From: Paraspadella gotoi
Taxonomy: Eukaryota > Chaetognatha
Direction of reading: 5' to 3'
Assembly (NCBI GenBank): GCA_051294375.1
Contig: CM119271.1
Location: 4,783,579 to 4,847,578 of the forward strand
Length of the DNA: 64,000 nucleotides
A program made the position numbers and the translations under genes. The notes under the pieces are model-generated. The model was not told the DNA's origin. It ran no database searches and worked only from the letters and a program-made list of their open reading frames with translations. Position 1 is the first letter of the stretch. Every line of letters starts with the position of its first letter. Shown here piece after piece: positions 31,201 through 43,769 of this stretch.

Positions 31201-33044
31201 TCGTTGCTGTAGCGATGAATCATGGCGCCGAGATCAAAGGGTTTCTTGGCGCTGTTGGCCTCTCGGACGAGGCTGTTAATCCCCAATCGGTTGATGAAAA
31301 CGTTGTCCTTTGATTCGGATCCGGTGAAGAGTTCTGCCATGACGTAAAGATTCGGGTTGACCTCGCGGGCGGCCGCTAACATGTACTCGGCCACGTGTAA
31401 GGGTGTAGAGTGACAATTGTCGAGGCGGATGCCGTGGAAGGACTCGGCCACGTTTATCACATAATCGCGCATCGCGTCCCAAACATAAGGATTGTCCTCG
31501 TATTTTCTGCCGTAGTTTATTTTGACGCTGTCGCCCCACGGGACCAACTCTCGCCTCAAGTAAACCTGACCACCTTCAGCGAAGTTTTGCAGAGAATCGC
31601 CCCCAAACACCCACCCGTTGTGCGCCCAAATTAACGCGGCGGAAGAAGGGTTCGAAAGATTGAGACGTTCCTCCTCGGCCGCGGTGGCCAGAGTCTCTAA
31701 ATTATCGTTATAAAAATAGCCAAGCATTAATGGGTTTTTCTCGGACACTCGTGGATATTTCGGCCCCTTAGGATCGATGAATCTATAGCGAACGTTGTTC
31801 ATCACATTTTCGACGGCGACGCCAAGATGACGTTTCACCTCCTCCTTCTTCTTTCCGTTGTGCTTGGCGACGAGTTGCGAGAACTGAAAGACACAATCGT
31901 CTAGAGTAGCGCCAGAGTCGAGGCGCCAAAGAAAGTAGGGCAAAAGCGGATCGGGATTAACGCGGGCCGAGAGGCGATCACCCGACTTGCAGGAAATGAC
32001 GACGAGGCTGGGGGCGTCGGCGACGAAATCAGAGCGTGGCTCCCGCCGTTCATTCGCCTCGATAAGAGACGAGCGGAACTTTTCCGCTGCTGCGTCGGCT
32101 TCGACTAAAAAGAACTCCTCCAATTTAGCTTCCTCGACGAGGGATACCAATCGAGACTCTAACTTCGCCAAATCGGCCTCGGTCAAGACGCCGGCGTTTT
32201 CGGTTCCGTCCCCGGACGTCTCCCGGGTCAGCTGAGCAATGATTCTGTCCATCACATAGGCCGGTTTTAAGTGCGGAGAGTTGACGAGGTTGTAAAGGCA
32301 CTCGGGGTGATGCCGCAACCAGGGCGTCTCGTTGCCAGTGTGGTTCAGAACGACGTCTTGAACGACGAAGACGTTCCACTCTTCCAACGCGCGTTTGGTG
32401 AAGGCGGCGACGTCTGCGTAAGTTGCTCCTTCGCCGAACCTCGGATTTAGACGGAGATGGTCCTTCAAAGAGTAGGCAGAGTTGCTCGCAGCCAGTTCCT
32501 GTATCGGCGTCAGATGAATCATTTTGTAACCAGATTCCTTAGCCACCCTCAAAGTGTCCCACCACGTCGCCAGCGGGCCCAGCAGCTTGGCGATGTAAGT
32601 CTGGGAGGAAACGGCGTCTAATCGGAGAAGGGTAGGATCGTCCTTGGGCCCGAACTTTAGCGTAGGTGCGACGACGAAGCATCCCGAGCCGGCCGTGGAT
32701 TTCTTCGGGTCGTCAATCTCGAGCGTTTCCTCGTCCCTCTTTTCCGAGAAATAACAAAAGGAGAAAGGGCCCGAGTGACGCAGAACTATCTCCGCTCGCA
32801 GGTCCGTGTCGTCCAGGAGATTGTTGCCGTAATGGCGGAGAGTCAGGCGATGGAAGGTATTCCTTCGCGGGGCGCCAGAGTTGCTCGACGATGGGTGGTT
32901 GGAGTAGACCGTCAAAGGAACACCTTGGAGGGTCTTGCCGGGAATGAGATGAAGGTGGAAGCCTCGATCGAGTTTGTAGAGAACGTCGAAGGAGTGAACG
33001 TTCTTTTCAAGAGTGAGAAGACGGATCTGCGTGAGGCCAACCAT
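28226..33044 (-). CDS. AGL: Glycogen debranching enzyme
   Basis: AGL removes glycogen branches using two activities in one chain: 4-alpha-glucanotransferase and amylo-alpha-1,6-glucosidase. Exon 1 (30973-33044) and exon 2 (28226-30728) join in phase to 1524 residues (human 1532). The N-terminal transferase half shows YKMIHLTPIQELAASNSAYS, VVQDVVLNHTGNETPWL, and FHGIRLDNCHSTPL with the presumed nucleophile Asp542. VMAELFTGS holds the acid Glu571, and GLLYDQTHDNPS follows. The C-terminal glucosidase half shows FSAGIFRSWGRDTFISLRGL, YNCRDAVWWWLQSV, DNHMTDAGFNVEV, and the closing DNYHQGPEWLWPTGFFLRA and VQAWSHATILELMHDLYE. Having a single intron is striking, as the vertebrate gene has more than 30 exons. 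No glycogen-binding domain is missing as judged by length. The ATG at 33044 directly follows AG and could be leaderless after splicing. Confidence 0.95.
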
Positions 33045-34143
33045 CTTCGGTATTTTTTATTTAAACCTTCATAAAAATAATATGGTGACTAGCAATTGAT
33101 TACGGAATAACGCGAAAAGGTCGGTCAAAAAATGTGGGAAAAGTTTTCTTTTTTTTCGATTACAATGGTAATGAAATGGTATCAATTGTGCCCGCCGCTA
33201 CATTGAAATCATGATTCTCCGAAGCTAGCGTCTTTCCGACACGTGGATATGCGACTCAAAACATAAGAGCAGCCAGAGGATTCGCAGAAAAAAAGGAAAA
33301 CAACTATTTTAATTTGTGTCGCCTCAGAAAATCTTTTTTATCTAATTTATTATTAAAGTGAATTTCTCTGAACCTAAGACTAAGATTATTTTAACTACGT
33401 AGTTTACAGTAATGTGAAAAAGAAGTAAATTAAAATTTATTAAAAGATAGAAAGTTTGGCATAGATTTTATCAAAATAGGCTATCTATTTGGGAAGACTG
33501 ATTTTTTAAAATGAAGTACTCCACAGCAAAAGAATGATTTAATTTAAACTATTTTTTCTTCTAATATTTTATTTTGTAATAAATTTTTAAAAAAATAATT
33601 ATAAAGGACATCCGGAAGGATAGCTGAACAACTGTATTGATCCAGATCCCTAAAAGATAATTTTAAAGTTATTAAAACATAAGATAAATAGGAAAGATTC
33701 TAAAATTTTTGAATAGAATTCAATTTTCCCTTTTCGATTGGAACACTCAAGATTAAAAAATCGATTATAATAAAACTTATACCCATGGATTTATTTTTTA
33801 AAAAACTTTATTTTTCTTATATAATTTATAAAAATATTCTTATGGATTGTCTGGAATTTAAAGTCAAAGTGGCGCGTTTTTTTTTCACATGAGTTTATGT
33901 TAAAAACTTTCAAATAAATAAATTTAAATTTAAATAAAAATATACTGAAAAAAAAAGAATTCATTGGCGATTAAAAAAGTAAACTACTTGAGCAACATTT
34001 CCAAATTTCACGCAGAATGACGGATAACTAAAAACCCCGTTTCCCAATTTAGCAAAGAAAATTTTTTCTCTCTTCTTTCACCGAGTAAAGATTTAAAAAA
34101 TTATAAGCCGCAACGTTAATCTAAATGCAAAAAAGGACGTAGT
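33045..34143. other. AT-rich intergenic region between AP-3 beta and AGL, no gene seen
   Basis: This 1.1 kb stretch is about four-fifths A and T. It contains no open frame worth listing and no inverted or tandem repeat that I could detect. It spans the 3' flank of the AP-3 beta gene and the AGL promoter. Confidence 0.6.
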
Positions 34144-37100
34144 CTAAAGAACAGCAGTGAGTGCGGTTTTAATGTCCTTCAACAACAAGGAGCCGAACAT
34201 CATCTTCTCCGCGTTCACCGTGACGGCTACGTCATTATCCCGTTTGACCAACGTCACCAACGTCAACGCCCCAATCGCCATGGATTTGGCGGCCATTTTG
34301 ACGACACCGTCCTCGACGGAGGCAACTTGGCCGAAGGCGCCGGCAGAGAGTACGGCGTCGACGAGTGTCTGCATAGAAGGCGGGGACGATCCAGCGATGG
34401 GTACCGTCCCAGAGTGCTCGTTCATCCCGGCAAGCTTCTTTCGCTCCTTGGCGAAGTCGTCCACGCTTAGGGCGCAGGCGCGTTGGAGTTCCCCGACCGA
34501 TGGCATGACAGAGAGCGAGTGAATTCGGCCGGAGATGTCGAGGTCAAAGGAGACCTTTTGCATGGAATCGTTGAAATCGATGCCGATCGTCGCTAAAGTT
34601 AGTGGGAATTATGGACCAATGTTTAGAGTTTAGAGTTAAAAACTTATAAACTTATAAAACTTATAACTTATCAATTAATGTTGTCCATGATATAGTCTCC
34701 GACATTAACACATTTTCTTACCCGATGTCCTCCCTCCCTTAGCAGGGATCGACGAAATAGAAGAGAATTCGTAAAACTTCATCCCATTGGGAACTCTCTT
34801 CTCGCCGACCTTAATCCTCTCCATGGGTTCGTCGGCGTCGTTGATGAAGACGAGTTCTACTGTGGCGGCGCGGTCAGAATGAAGGTTCGGCGCCCGAGTA
34901 AAGCGATGACTTACCCGCAGCCCGCCACCTGCAAGACCGCCCAGCAGCTCCTTGAGCGGCGCCGAGTAACTGGAAACATAGGTGGCTGGAGCGGCGATTG
35001 CAGCGGCGGCGGTGGGAGCGACGTCGCCGTCCAGCAGCGACACTGCCGCCATCTTGGGGGCGAGAAGGAGACCACCCGTAGCCGGCATCAAGGGCATGGT
35101 GGAAGTAGGGCTACCGATGGCGTCAAAGTCGAGAAGGTCGACGAGTTTGGACGACGGTGCCGCTGTGGCCAAATTTGGTGCTTGTTTAGTCTTTGACGCC
35201 GACTTGGCCCCCTTTTTTAAGGCCTTAGCATCCCGTCGACGCTTTTCCTCCTCCTCCTCTTCTTCCTCCTCCGATTCTTCGCTTTCGTCCGACTCTTCCT
35301 CTTCTTCCTCCTCTTCCTCGTCAGTCTCAACAGTCTCGACCTTGAGCGGCTTCGACGGGGGATTCGGCGTCGACGGGGGATTCGAGGATCCGACTGCCTT
35401 GTCGACGACCTCTCGCTCTTCGTCAGAGTCTGATTCCGACTCGGATTCTGGCAGGAAGATAAAGAATATTCATTTTTTTTTTTCATTCATAAATCTTTTT
35501 CGTTCTATTTTAATACAACTATTTAAAAAAAAAAAACTTTTTCGCACCCGATTCGTCGGAGTTCTCTTCTCCAGAATCGGCGGATTCCGTTGTTCCCGAA
35601 GTCTCGTCCTCGTCGTCATCATCTTCGTCGTCTTCTTCTTCCGATTCTGAGTAGAACCCTTTTTCCGTGGACGTCACTCGTTCTGAACCTAAAAATTGTC
35701 AAATACTCATTTTGACAGAATTTCTCGCGCCGAAACGAGCACCCGACCAAACGTACGTCAGATAATTTTAATTTTCTCAGCCCAACGTTAAAAAGGTGTT
35801 GGGTAGTCCGACTAGATTTCCCTCATCGTCTCCTTTTACCTCCGAGCGATGTGACCATCCCTATGGAAGCCTTAGCGATTGGTGTCGACACTTCCACCAC
35901 GCGAACGGAAGGATCTGGCGCAACGACAGGAAAATCCGGAAGACATTGATACCCGTTGGCGCGAGCGCCTGCGGGGATAAAGGAAGACTGTCAAATGTTC
36001 AAATCTACGCCATCGAAAAATTGTACAGCCAGACGACACTTCTCATACCGATTATGTGAGACAACGTTCCCAGTTGATACTGATCAAAATCCTTGAACTT
36101 TGACTCGAGCACCGGCGCGGGTTTCGTCGAGAGGAAAATCTTCTTCACGTGTTTCGACAGGATTCCCTTTGGTTGAGAGTCCGTTTCATCGGGAATGATC
36201 ATCTTCCTGAAAAATGAAAGGAGAAACTTATTATTAGATTAATACTTAAAATTATCTATAGACGTAGTATAGTATCGCTTTTACATATGTACTTCCATTC
36301 AAAAGTAACCTGAGAAATCGAGCGCGATCTCTGATGTCGTAATTTTGATCGTATTTGGCCAATTGGAATACGTATTGAGCCAAAAGAGACGTTTGCTTCG
36401 GGTTCGTAATATTGAGTTTTGCCGCGAGATTGAGAATCTGCGATAGGCATATAAAACTATAGGGCGACAACAAAAAAAAATAACAATAAGGCGCACGTAG
36501 TACTTCCAAAATTTTAAGAACAAAACTTTTGAGGAGTAGGAAACACAAACCTGAAGTTTGACGATGTCCTCCTCATTCGTAAAGTTTTTCGCCATGACCC
36601 GAAGAACGTCGGGGGCGATCTTGGGCACTTGGTCCGAATACTCGCCCAACAGCCAAAGAATTGAGGCCCGGGCCATGGGCACGGTAATATCGTGCACCAG
36701 CTTGGCCATGTGCGTGATTATGGTCTTGTGCTCAGACGGTTGTGTCTGCAGCAACTTCTTGACGACGACGACCGACTCGGCCACGACCGCCTCGTCCTTT
36801 TTCGAGAGGAGAGAGACGAGGCCATTGAGGCAGGTGTCGGAGACGCCTGGATGGTAGTGGTAGGATTTTTTTTTCTACTGTATAGTAAAAGGGGCACATA
36901 GAAGCTTAGTGATAAACAGAACCGGACTCACCCTCGATGTTGGAGGCGCACCGCCCTATCGCCTGGATGGTGGCGGCGACGAACTCCTTGTCGGTCTGCG
37001 AGATGTAAGTCTGGAATTCCCTCAAGATGGCGGAGATGTTGGCCTCGTTCGCCAGATTAGTTAGGATCTCGAGCTTGAGGAGACGAATATGGAGCGGGTC

Positions 37101-39757
37101 CGAGTTGGAGCGGACGAAGAACGACTTGAGGTAAGGTTCGAAGAGATCCTTCCGTCGCAGCGACATGGAAACGATGTTGCTGAGGACCACGTATTGGCCT
37201 TCCAGGCAAGATAAAAAAAAAGATGAATTTCACGCATTCTTTTTCTCTTTAATACCCAACTCGTCGCCAACGTTACCTTCCCTGTGACTCCTGAGCAGCC
37301 GCACCAGGGCCTTGACACACTGGGCGACCTCCGCTTTTGGTGCCAAGTAATAATATAGCTGGGCTACCGCCATGACAACGGCGTTGTTTCGGCTCTGCAG
37401 CAAGGGTTTGCACGTGCGCAGTAGCAGACGGTGGTCGGGATCCATGGAGACGCGCGGGGGCGGGGCCTCCGCCGGGGACGATTTCGAATCGGAGTCCGGG
37501 TAAAAGTTTTTCGGGTCGTCCGGATCAGTCGCGTGATCGATGCCTTAAAAAAAGCCAAATAAAATATGTCATTAACGGGTGTTTTTTTTTATTGTTTTTT
37601 TTTAAATTCTTTAATTTTTTTCTCTTTCACTTTTACTTGCCTTTATTAGGATCGACGAATTGGGTCCGAGCGTATCGAGTGAGCATGTTGATGATTATCA
37701 CTTGCCCCCACTCGTCCACGTCGACCAAAAGAGCGCAAAGTTTGCGGTAGTTTTTGTGGATGAGGTCGATGCGATCGGGGCAGACTTCCTCGAAGGCCGC
37801 TACGACGGCGCCTTGCATTGGATTAAAGGGAAGTTTGATTGTAATGCTGCATGCCCTTTTGAATGTACTGTTTCAACTAATTGTTGTAACGAATAAAACA
37901 TATTATGGACAATTGGACATGTATCTTAAATTTGTTTCCCCACGATTATCAAGATAACATACCGGCGACCAAAGTGGTCTTGTCCGCCAACAGCTTTTCG
38001 ATGACTTGTACGCACTCTTCCTTTTGCTCCGGATCCAAGCTATACAGTTTGGGAATGGCGACGGCGGCAGTTTTGCGAACATAGGGCGACATGTCCGACG
38101 CAGATTCCTTATGAAATTTGTCCAACCAATATAAAATTATCCATTCATTTAATACGTACCTGCCTTACTTATCAATGTTTTTTATGTTGTAACAGATAGT
38201 TTCGTATTATATTACCAAATGAGTTTATCAATCATCGGTTTATGTTCTGTTTCAATATTTGGCCTATTTTTGGGTCTCACTATGCTTATTTAATATTTAT
38301 ATTGTTTAATATTTATCGACTCACCTTTATGGCCAGCATCATGATGGGAACGATAACTGGGACGCGAATGGAAGAAAGCACTCGTAATGCAGATGCGCGA
38401 ATCAGCTGATTAGGATCCTGAAAAGAGCGAAATACTCTAATACTCTAATTTCGTAAAAAGCTAATAATTAAAGCGGATAATCGGAAACCTCAAAATAGGT
38501 TGTCTCACCTTCAACGCCCTCTGAAAAGTGGCGATGGAAAGCAGGGCTAGATCCTGTTGTTCCTCCGCGTAACGAACGAGGTACACGTAGACGAGCTTCT
38601 TGACCTCGAGGTTCTTGGAAACGACGTTTTTTACGACGGCGGGGAATAAATCTGAAGCGTCCTTGCCTTTGGCCACCATGCCTAAAAACGAGGAGGTTGA
38701 AAATTTTTTTTTTTCTTAGTGTAATAATCCTTTCTCTTTCTTTGTGCCAGGATATTTACTATCTAGGAAAAAAGTATATGACATTTTTAATAAAAGATAT
38801 CTACTCGAAAACTTATTTAATTTAAAAAAATTCAAAACGTTTCCGAATCTATATTAAATTTCCTTTCAGTAGCTTCCTTCTATTTATTTTAAGTTAAATC
38901 GTTTAGAAGTTACAGGCAAAAAAATATTGTTACTTCAAATGAAAAATGGCAAAAAAAAAAAAAAATTAATTTTCTACCATTTTTGGTATTTAATTATTTA
39001 TTTTTATTTTAAATAGAGTTGGTTATTTTTTAAATATTTTTTAATTTGACAATGCTAAAGGCCTTGCACCTCTTTCTGGTTCAAAAAAGTATTATTATAG
39101 CTCTCAGAAAAGAAGGAAAGATGCGAAATATTAATATCGGGGCTGCACAAAATTGCGTTAAAGATGTCTAAAACATTTCACTGTCATACCTCAATTTGCT
39201 ATATAAGAGCATACCCAAACAAAAGCAGGCAGTAATGTTTTATATACTTTTTATTGAATAAATTAATTATGTCATATACTTTTTTCCTAGATAGTAGTGA
39301 AAAAAATTTGAAGTAAACTTTACAACGATTTTATTAGTGAATTAGTTTTTTTTCTTGAACAATGCACACTGCTTAGCCCTTATGTTTTTTGAACTTCTAA
39401 ACTATTCCGGGGCCAACTTTTTCATTCTCGCTCGAGAAGTATCAGTAGGTACTTGATTATTGTTATTCTCCCCCCCTGTTTTCATTTCTTTCTGAACAAA
39501 AACAACCTACCGATTATCCGTTTCATGGCCTCGAGCTTCTGCTGATCCTTGTTTCCTTCCAGCATCTGGCGTAGGTCTTCGTGACGGCTGTTGCGGTAGT
39601 CGGGCGAGAAGAAGTTATGGGAGGCGGGGTCGACGCCGACATCGACGGCGCCCTCGCCCGATCCCGTCGAGCCAGCGTGCTCCACAGGGCCGCTCGCGAT
39701 CGCATTGGGATCCACCGAGGCGGTGCCCGATGACGTGTTGTTGTAGCCCCCACTCAT
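34144..39757 (-). CDS. AP3B1: AP-3 adaptor complex beta subunit
   Basis: The beta subunit of the AP-3 adaptor, which sorts cargo from endosomes to lysosomes and lysosome-related organelles. Fourteen exons join in phase to 1129 residues: 39511-39757, 38509-38681, 38325-38417, 37963-38107, 37641-37811, 37277-37543, 36932-37198, 36551-36846, 36310-36437, 36049-36206, 35840-35968, 35548-35688, 34722-35447, 34592-34144. The adaptin trunk is highly conserved ([77 protein letters not shown]). A long acidic Ser/Glu hinge, the phosphorylated region of AP-3 beta, is followed by an Ala-rich stretch and the ear domain with [18 protein letters not shown]. Intron 5 uses GC-AG (AAAG then GCAAGT at 37640). 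Intron 1 holds an inverted-repeat element. It could be the ancestor of both AP3B1 and AP3B2. Confidence 0.94.
38110..38178. repeat. Dispersed repeat at the AP-3 beta exon 4 acceptor
   Basis: About 65 bases around CCATTCATTTAATACGTA match a copy at 61593-61672 (CCATTCATTTAATACATA), including ATGAAATT, CCAACCAATATAAAA and the following TTATC. A partial copy (GGTACAACCAAT) lies in the NOC2L intron near 22308. In AP-3 beta the repeat ends at the 3' splice site of exon 4, so its edge supplies most of the acceptor sequence (AATTTCATAAG). Confidence 0.7.
38759..39294. mobile_element. 536-base inverted-repeat element (MITE) in AP-3 beta intron 1
   Basis: Perfect 26-base terminal inverted repeats lie at 38759-38784 and 39269-39294, starting CTATCTAGGAAAAAAGTATA. 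A TA dinucleotide flanks each end (38757-38758 and 39295-39296), as expected for the Tc1/mariner group. The inside is AT-rich with no transposase, so this is a non-autonomous element. It lies in AP-3 beta intron 1. Confidence 0.9.
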
Positions 39758-39887
39758 GCCCGATAGTCACCGCTAGTGTGATATAGGTATTTCGAGCGAA
39801 TAAGTGACAACGAATGCTTGGTTGTGGGGTATTTTAAAAAAATTTAATAATAATTCAACAGGTTTGACAACAAAACGGAAAGCAATA

Positions 39888-40646
39888 CATGGTGACAATT
39901 TTACAAGCGCCGGTAAAAAAACGCTGTCATTTGCAAACCAGTGATTATTTCATTGATTTTAAAAATTATTTGAGTAGAAAATATTAAAGTAATTTATATG
40001 TTCAAATTTTATATTGATCAGTTAAGATATGCCTTGACAGTGAGTGGAGAAAGTTGGCTTGTAAAATCGGGTTTCATTTTCCAACTCACTTTTTTTAGAT
40101 TCAATTTTTTTCTCTTACTTTCAGTAAGTTTTTTGAAAAAATTTGAAATAAAATAATATTAATATTATTATCTTTTGAAAGCCCTTTCAAATCTAAATAG
40201 AACGACGTATTTACAAATGCTGTAGTATAAAATTTAACCGGGCCAGCTTTAATTTAATTAAGATACTCAAAAATGAGACATCTTTTCAAAAATCAATAAC
40301 TGGAGGGTAAATTTAAGATTTTTATCAAATTGTGATTGGCTATCTTAAATCTTTTTTTTTCAGGCTCTTTCATGATACTTATATAAACAATAATATTTTA
40401 TATTATAATAATTTAAACAGGTCATATATTTTAAAAAAAGATTTTAAATTTTACATAATTTACTTTTGATTCTCTAAATTGAATCAAGGCTGGGCAGCTT
40501 AATTTTTATGTTAGAGCTTTCGTAAGTATATCATTCTTTTTATTTTTTTAAGGGATTTCTGAGGATAGTAATATTATTAATATTTTAATAAATACTTTTA
40601 ATAAAGACAGCGTTTTTTTACCGGCGCTTGTAAAATTGTCACCATG
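39888..40646. mobile_element. 759-base inverted-repeat element (MITE) before the AP-3 beta gene
   Basis: Perfect 41-base terminal inverted repeats lie at 39888-39928 and 40606-40646, beginning CATGGTGACAATTTTACAAG. TA occurs at both junctions (39886-39887, 40647-40648), which fits a Tc1/mariner-type target duplication. There is no coding sequence inside. The element fills four-fifths of the spacer between NUDT19 and AP-3 beta. Identical ends suggest a fairly recent insertion. Confidence 0.95.
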
Positions 40647-40709
40647 TAGAGTTAAAAAATATGCCAAAAAAATCATCCAGGTTAGTTCAATTCTATTTAT
40701 TCGTTTCGC

Positions 40710-42194
40710 TCATTGTTTTCGAGGCACCAGAGATAAAGGTTGTATACTTTCTCCGGGATCGTCAAGGTTTACGAAGAAGCGATAATCCCCTTCGCCCTTA
40801 AATTCCATTCGGTTGTGACTCGATGTGGAAAGGCGAAGTTCTTTCATCGTCCCATCGAACTCGGGAAGAACGTCGACGTTAAAATCGAAGGCAGAGTCTA
40901 AAAATAGATTAAAACATTATAATGAAACAATATGGTTAGAGTAATTGAATGCAGAGAACGACTTACTTTTCGGATAGAGTTCATCGCCGGGATAAACCGT
41001 CACAACTCCGTCCTTGCATTGTTTAGCCACTGGTTGCCAACGGGGAATCCCCCGTGTCTCGCGCTCCGGACAGAAATCTCGCAACTTATCGAAATCGGAA
41101 AACCGCAAGAGACGAGAGTGCTCGTACATTTGTGGCGGAGGCATCCAGAGTTGACCTTGAACAAAATTGGAAAACGATCTCCTTGGATTGATGGTCTTCT
41201 TATTTCCTACTAATATTCTATGATTTACCTCCGAAATGTAAATTAAGAGCAGTGCGAGAATCAAGCCATTGGGCCTTGACGATTTCTCCTTCATCGGCCG
41301 CGAAATAAGTCGGCATTTCATCCAGCGTCGCTACGTAGAACAGGGTGTCGAAGCGAATCGGTTTTTTGTCATTTTTCGGATCCAGTTTTCCGCTTCGATT
41401 AGCTGGCAAAGAGTAGCGTACATCTTTGATGCTACATCCTGACAAATAAAGCATAACCCGAGTTCGTTCTACCTACTAGCGAGGCTAAGTCCCACGGGCG
41501 TGAGCCAGTTGCTCCACTCATGAAGTCGCCAAACATCCGGAGCCACCTTAAACTCTTCACAAAGTCGCATAAAGTTGGCGGCGTTGTCCTGTACCGCGCG
41601 ACGCCACCTTGTCGTCTCGGCGGCGTCCATATCGACGAAGGCAGACCCTTCGGCGTTGGCTACTAAAAGGATTCCCACTTCCTCGAAAGTCTCCCGGATG
41701 GCGGCGACGCGGAGCGCCAAGTCTAGGGAAAACGACGATGAGTCCTTCGCCTCTGCGATCATCGGCGGCCGCTTCTCTATCGACAAATTGGAGCTGGCGG
41801 GGGGCGGACGACTTCCGGCGAATCGTTCGAGAGTCGACGACCAAGAAGCGTCGCGGTCGGCAGCGTCGACGACGCCGCCGGGAAAAACGAGGGCGCTGGC
41901 CATAAATTTTGACTTGGAGCTTCGAGTCAACATGAGCGACTTAAAGTTTTGTCCCGAGAGCGCGGACGACTCCACGGCCTCGTAGGAATTTTTCGAAGGT
42001 CGCAGAGCTTCGAAGGTGTGGTCCTCAGCTAAAAGGGGCGCAGGGGAGGTCGTCTTGGCCGTCAGCAGCAGCGTCGAAGCGTCGCGCCAGTGCCGCGTGA
42101 GGGCACGCTGCATGACGACCGTCGAAGACTTGCGCGCTTTAAGAGTTAAGATATATAACAATGTTCGTCTGTGAATTTTTAAAAAGGAAAACAT
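40710..42194 (-). CDS. NUDT19: Nudix hydrolase NUDT19 (acyl-CoA diphosphatase)
   Basis: NUDT19 hydrolyses CoA and acyl-CoA esters to phosphopantetheine products; the mammalian enzyme is peroxisomal. Four exons (41477-42194, 41229-41438, 40967-41155, 40710-40897) join in phase to 434 residues. The Nudix region includes SALVFPGGVVDAADRDASW and the helix RVAAIRETFEEVGILLV, which holds the REx2EExG core of the Nudix box. Family-specific segments follow: DVWRLHEWSNWLTPVG, KKPIRFDTLFYVATLDE, ALNLHFGGQLWMPPPQMYEH and VVTVYPGDELYP. The C-terminus (PRKQ) lacks the SKL-like peroxisomal signal of mammals. The Arg/Leu-rich start (FLKIHRRTLLYILTLKARK) might be a mitochondrial presequence; a second Met (MQRALTRHW) is an alternative start. 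Intron 1 is only 38 bases long (41439-41476). The first inverted-repeat element begins 64 bases after the stop codon. Confidence 0.92.
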
Positions 42195-43769
42195 TCCAGG
42201 AGAACGTTCCGGATTTTAGAAAGAAAAAAAAGAATCGGGCGTTTTTGTCGTAAATTAATAATTGAAAGCAACGTGACGTTTATAAATTATGAAACTTTTG
42301 TTTGAGTGAAAATTATTTTATTAGTATTTTTTGGTTGTAAAATGGTAAAATTGCGACAGTTTTCATATTTCTTTTTGCGCAAGAGCTTTTCTCTTTCAAA
42401 AAATAAAAAGACGACTGAGACCAATAAGAACGAATATTACAAATGAAAAAAAGAATAAATTATAAGCATAAATGCATAATGATAGCAAAAAATATTGCTA
42501 TTTTCTATTAAATTCAATTTTACGACTGCCGAGATAAATAAAATAGAATACTCGAAAGACAAATAGATAAAAGAACGCACTTATTTCTGATATTATTTCT
42601 ACATACTTAATTTCTAAATTCTAATATTACCCACAACATGCAGGTAGCGAACCTGAAGACTAGTCGGAAATTAGTTTAAAAAAACTCGGCGACAAAATAA
42701 GTTAATACGGACAACAAAAATTTAGTTTAAAAACAACGGCAATCGACAAAACATATAAATATATTAGACCCATTTCACAATTCGAATGACTAGAAACACC
42801 CAGATCAGAGAAAAACAAGATTATCATTATGAAAAAAAGCGAACACGACACGAGAGAATACCGGGATACGGATTTTTTAATTTCTGTCGCAGGTTCGAAT
42901 CTATGCAGATAATACTACGGAATAACGTTCATGCAAAAATCATGTGTAACGAATAAAAAAGTGCAACGATGATACTTTCAATTTACGATAACTTAACAAT
43001 AAATAATAAAGCTCTGTGATGTTAAGTAGTAAATGCTCTTACGCGATCGCACGGATCAACATGGACAGAAACGAGTAAAATCGTTTGATCGCCGTTTTAA
43101 AATTCGCATAGTCAAACGTAATTCAGCGGAGATGGCTTTTTAAAGTGACGGTAACCAATGCACATTTTCTAAAAAACAACAAATCGTTATTCCTCTTTCT
43201 TCATAGTCAAGCCGTGACTTATGAATGAATATACGAATGTGAGTAAAGACGACGATATCCAATGGTGTGAGATAAAACAGTGAAGCAATAATAACAATTT
43301 AATGATTTTTCAATCTTTCTCGTGACTGTCTAGGACTCGGTAAAAGATTCAATTAGCCCTAGATTAATATTGAAATGGATGGTGATTTTTAGTCGTGACT
43401 CTTGTTGTCAATGTGGTATTAAATTAAAACTGAATTCGGATATGATCATTTGCTTCATAATTTCATGTAATGTTTGGGCAGCGAAATCTCGTCGAACGTC
43501 AACAAAAAAAAAGCAAAACTGTCAAAAAATCATCTACTCTATGGGGTTTTAAATTACTAATAATCTACTAAACAAAAACATGCCGCAAGAAGAGAATTCA
43601 TTGTCGGCGGATGAAAAAAAATGAGTAAAAATAAGTCAAATCTTCCATCGTTGATCGATAAAGACCTTCACGAGCGTTCTTTTCTTTTTTTTGGTGGGGA
43701 GATGTCGATCGAAAAACCACGCCCATCACTCCGAAAGCATTTGGCGGAAAAAGTGAGCGTGGCAATGCA
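42195..43769. other. AT-rich intergenic region, no gene seen
   Basis: About 1.6 kb between the end of the CD20-like gene and NUDT19. No open frame of note. A GGTTCGAATC string at 42894 resembles a tRNA B box but has no partner A box or cloverleaf. The NUDT19 promoter should lie near 42200-42300. Confidence 0.55.

Noticed and set aside
42890-42910. tRNA B-box-like GGTTCGAATC
   Set aside because: No A box at the right distance and no cloverleaf can be folded around it.
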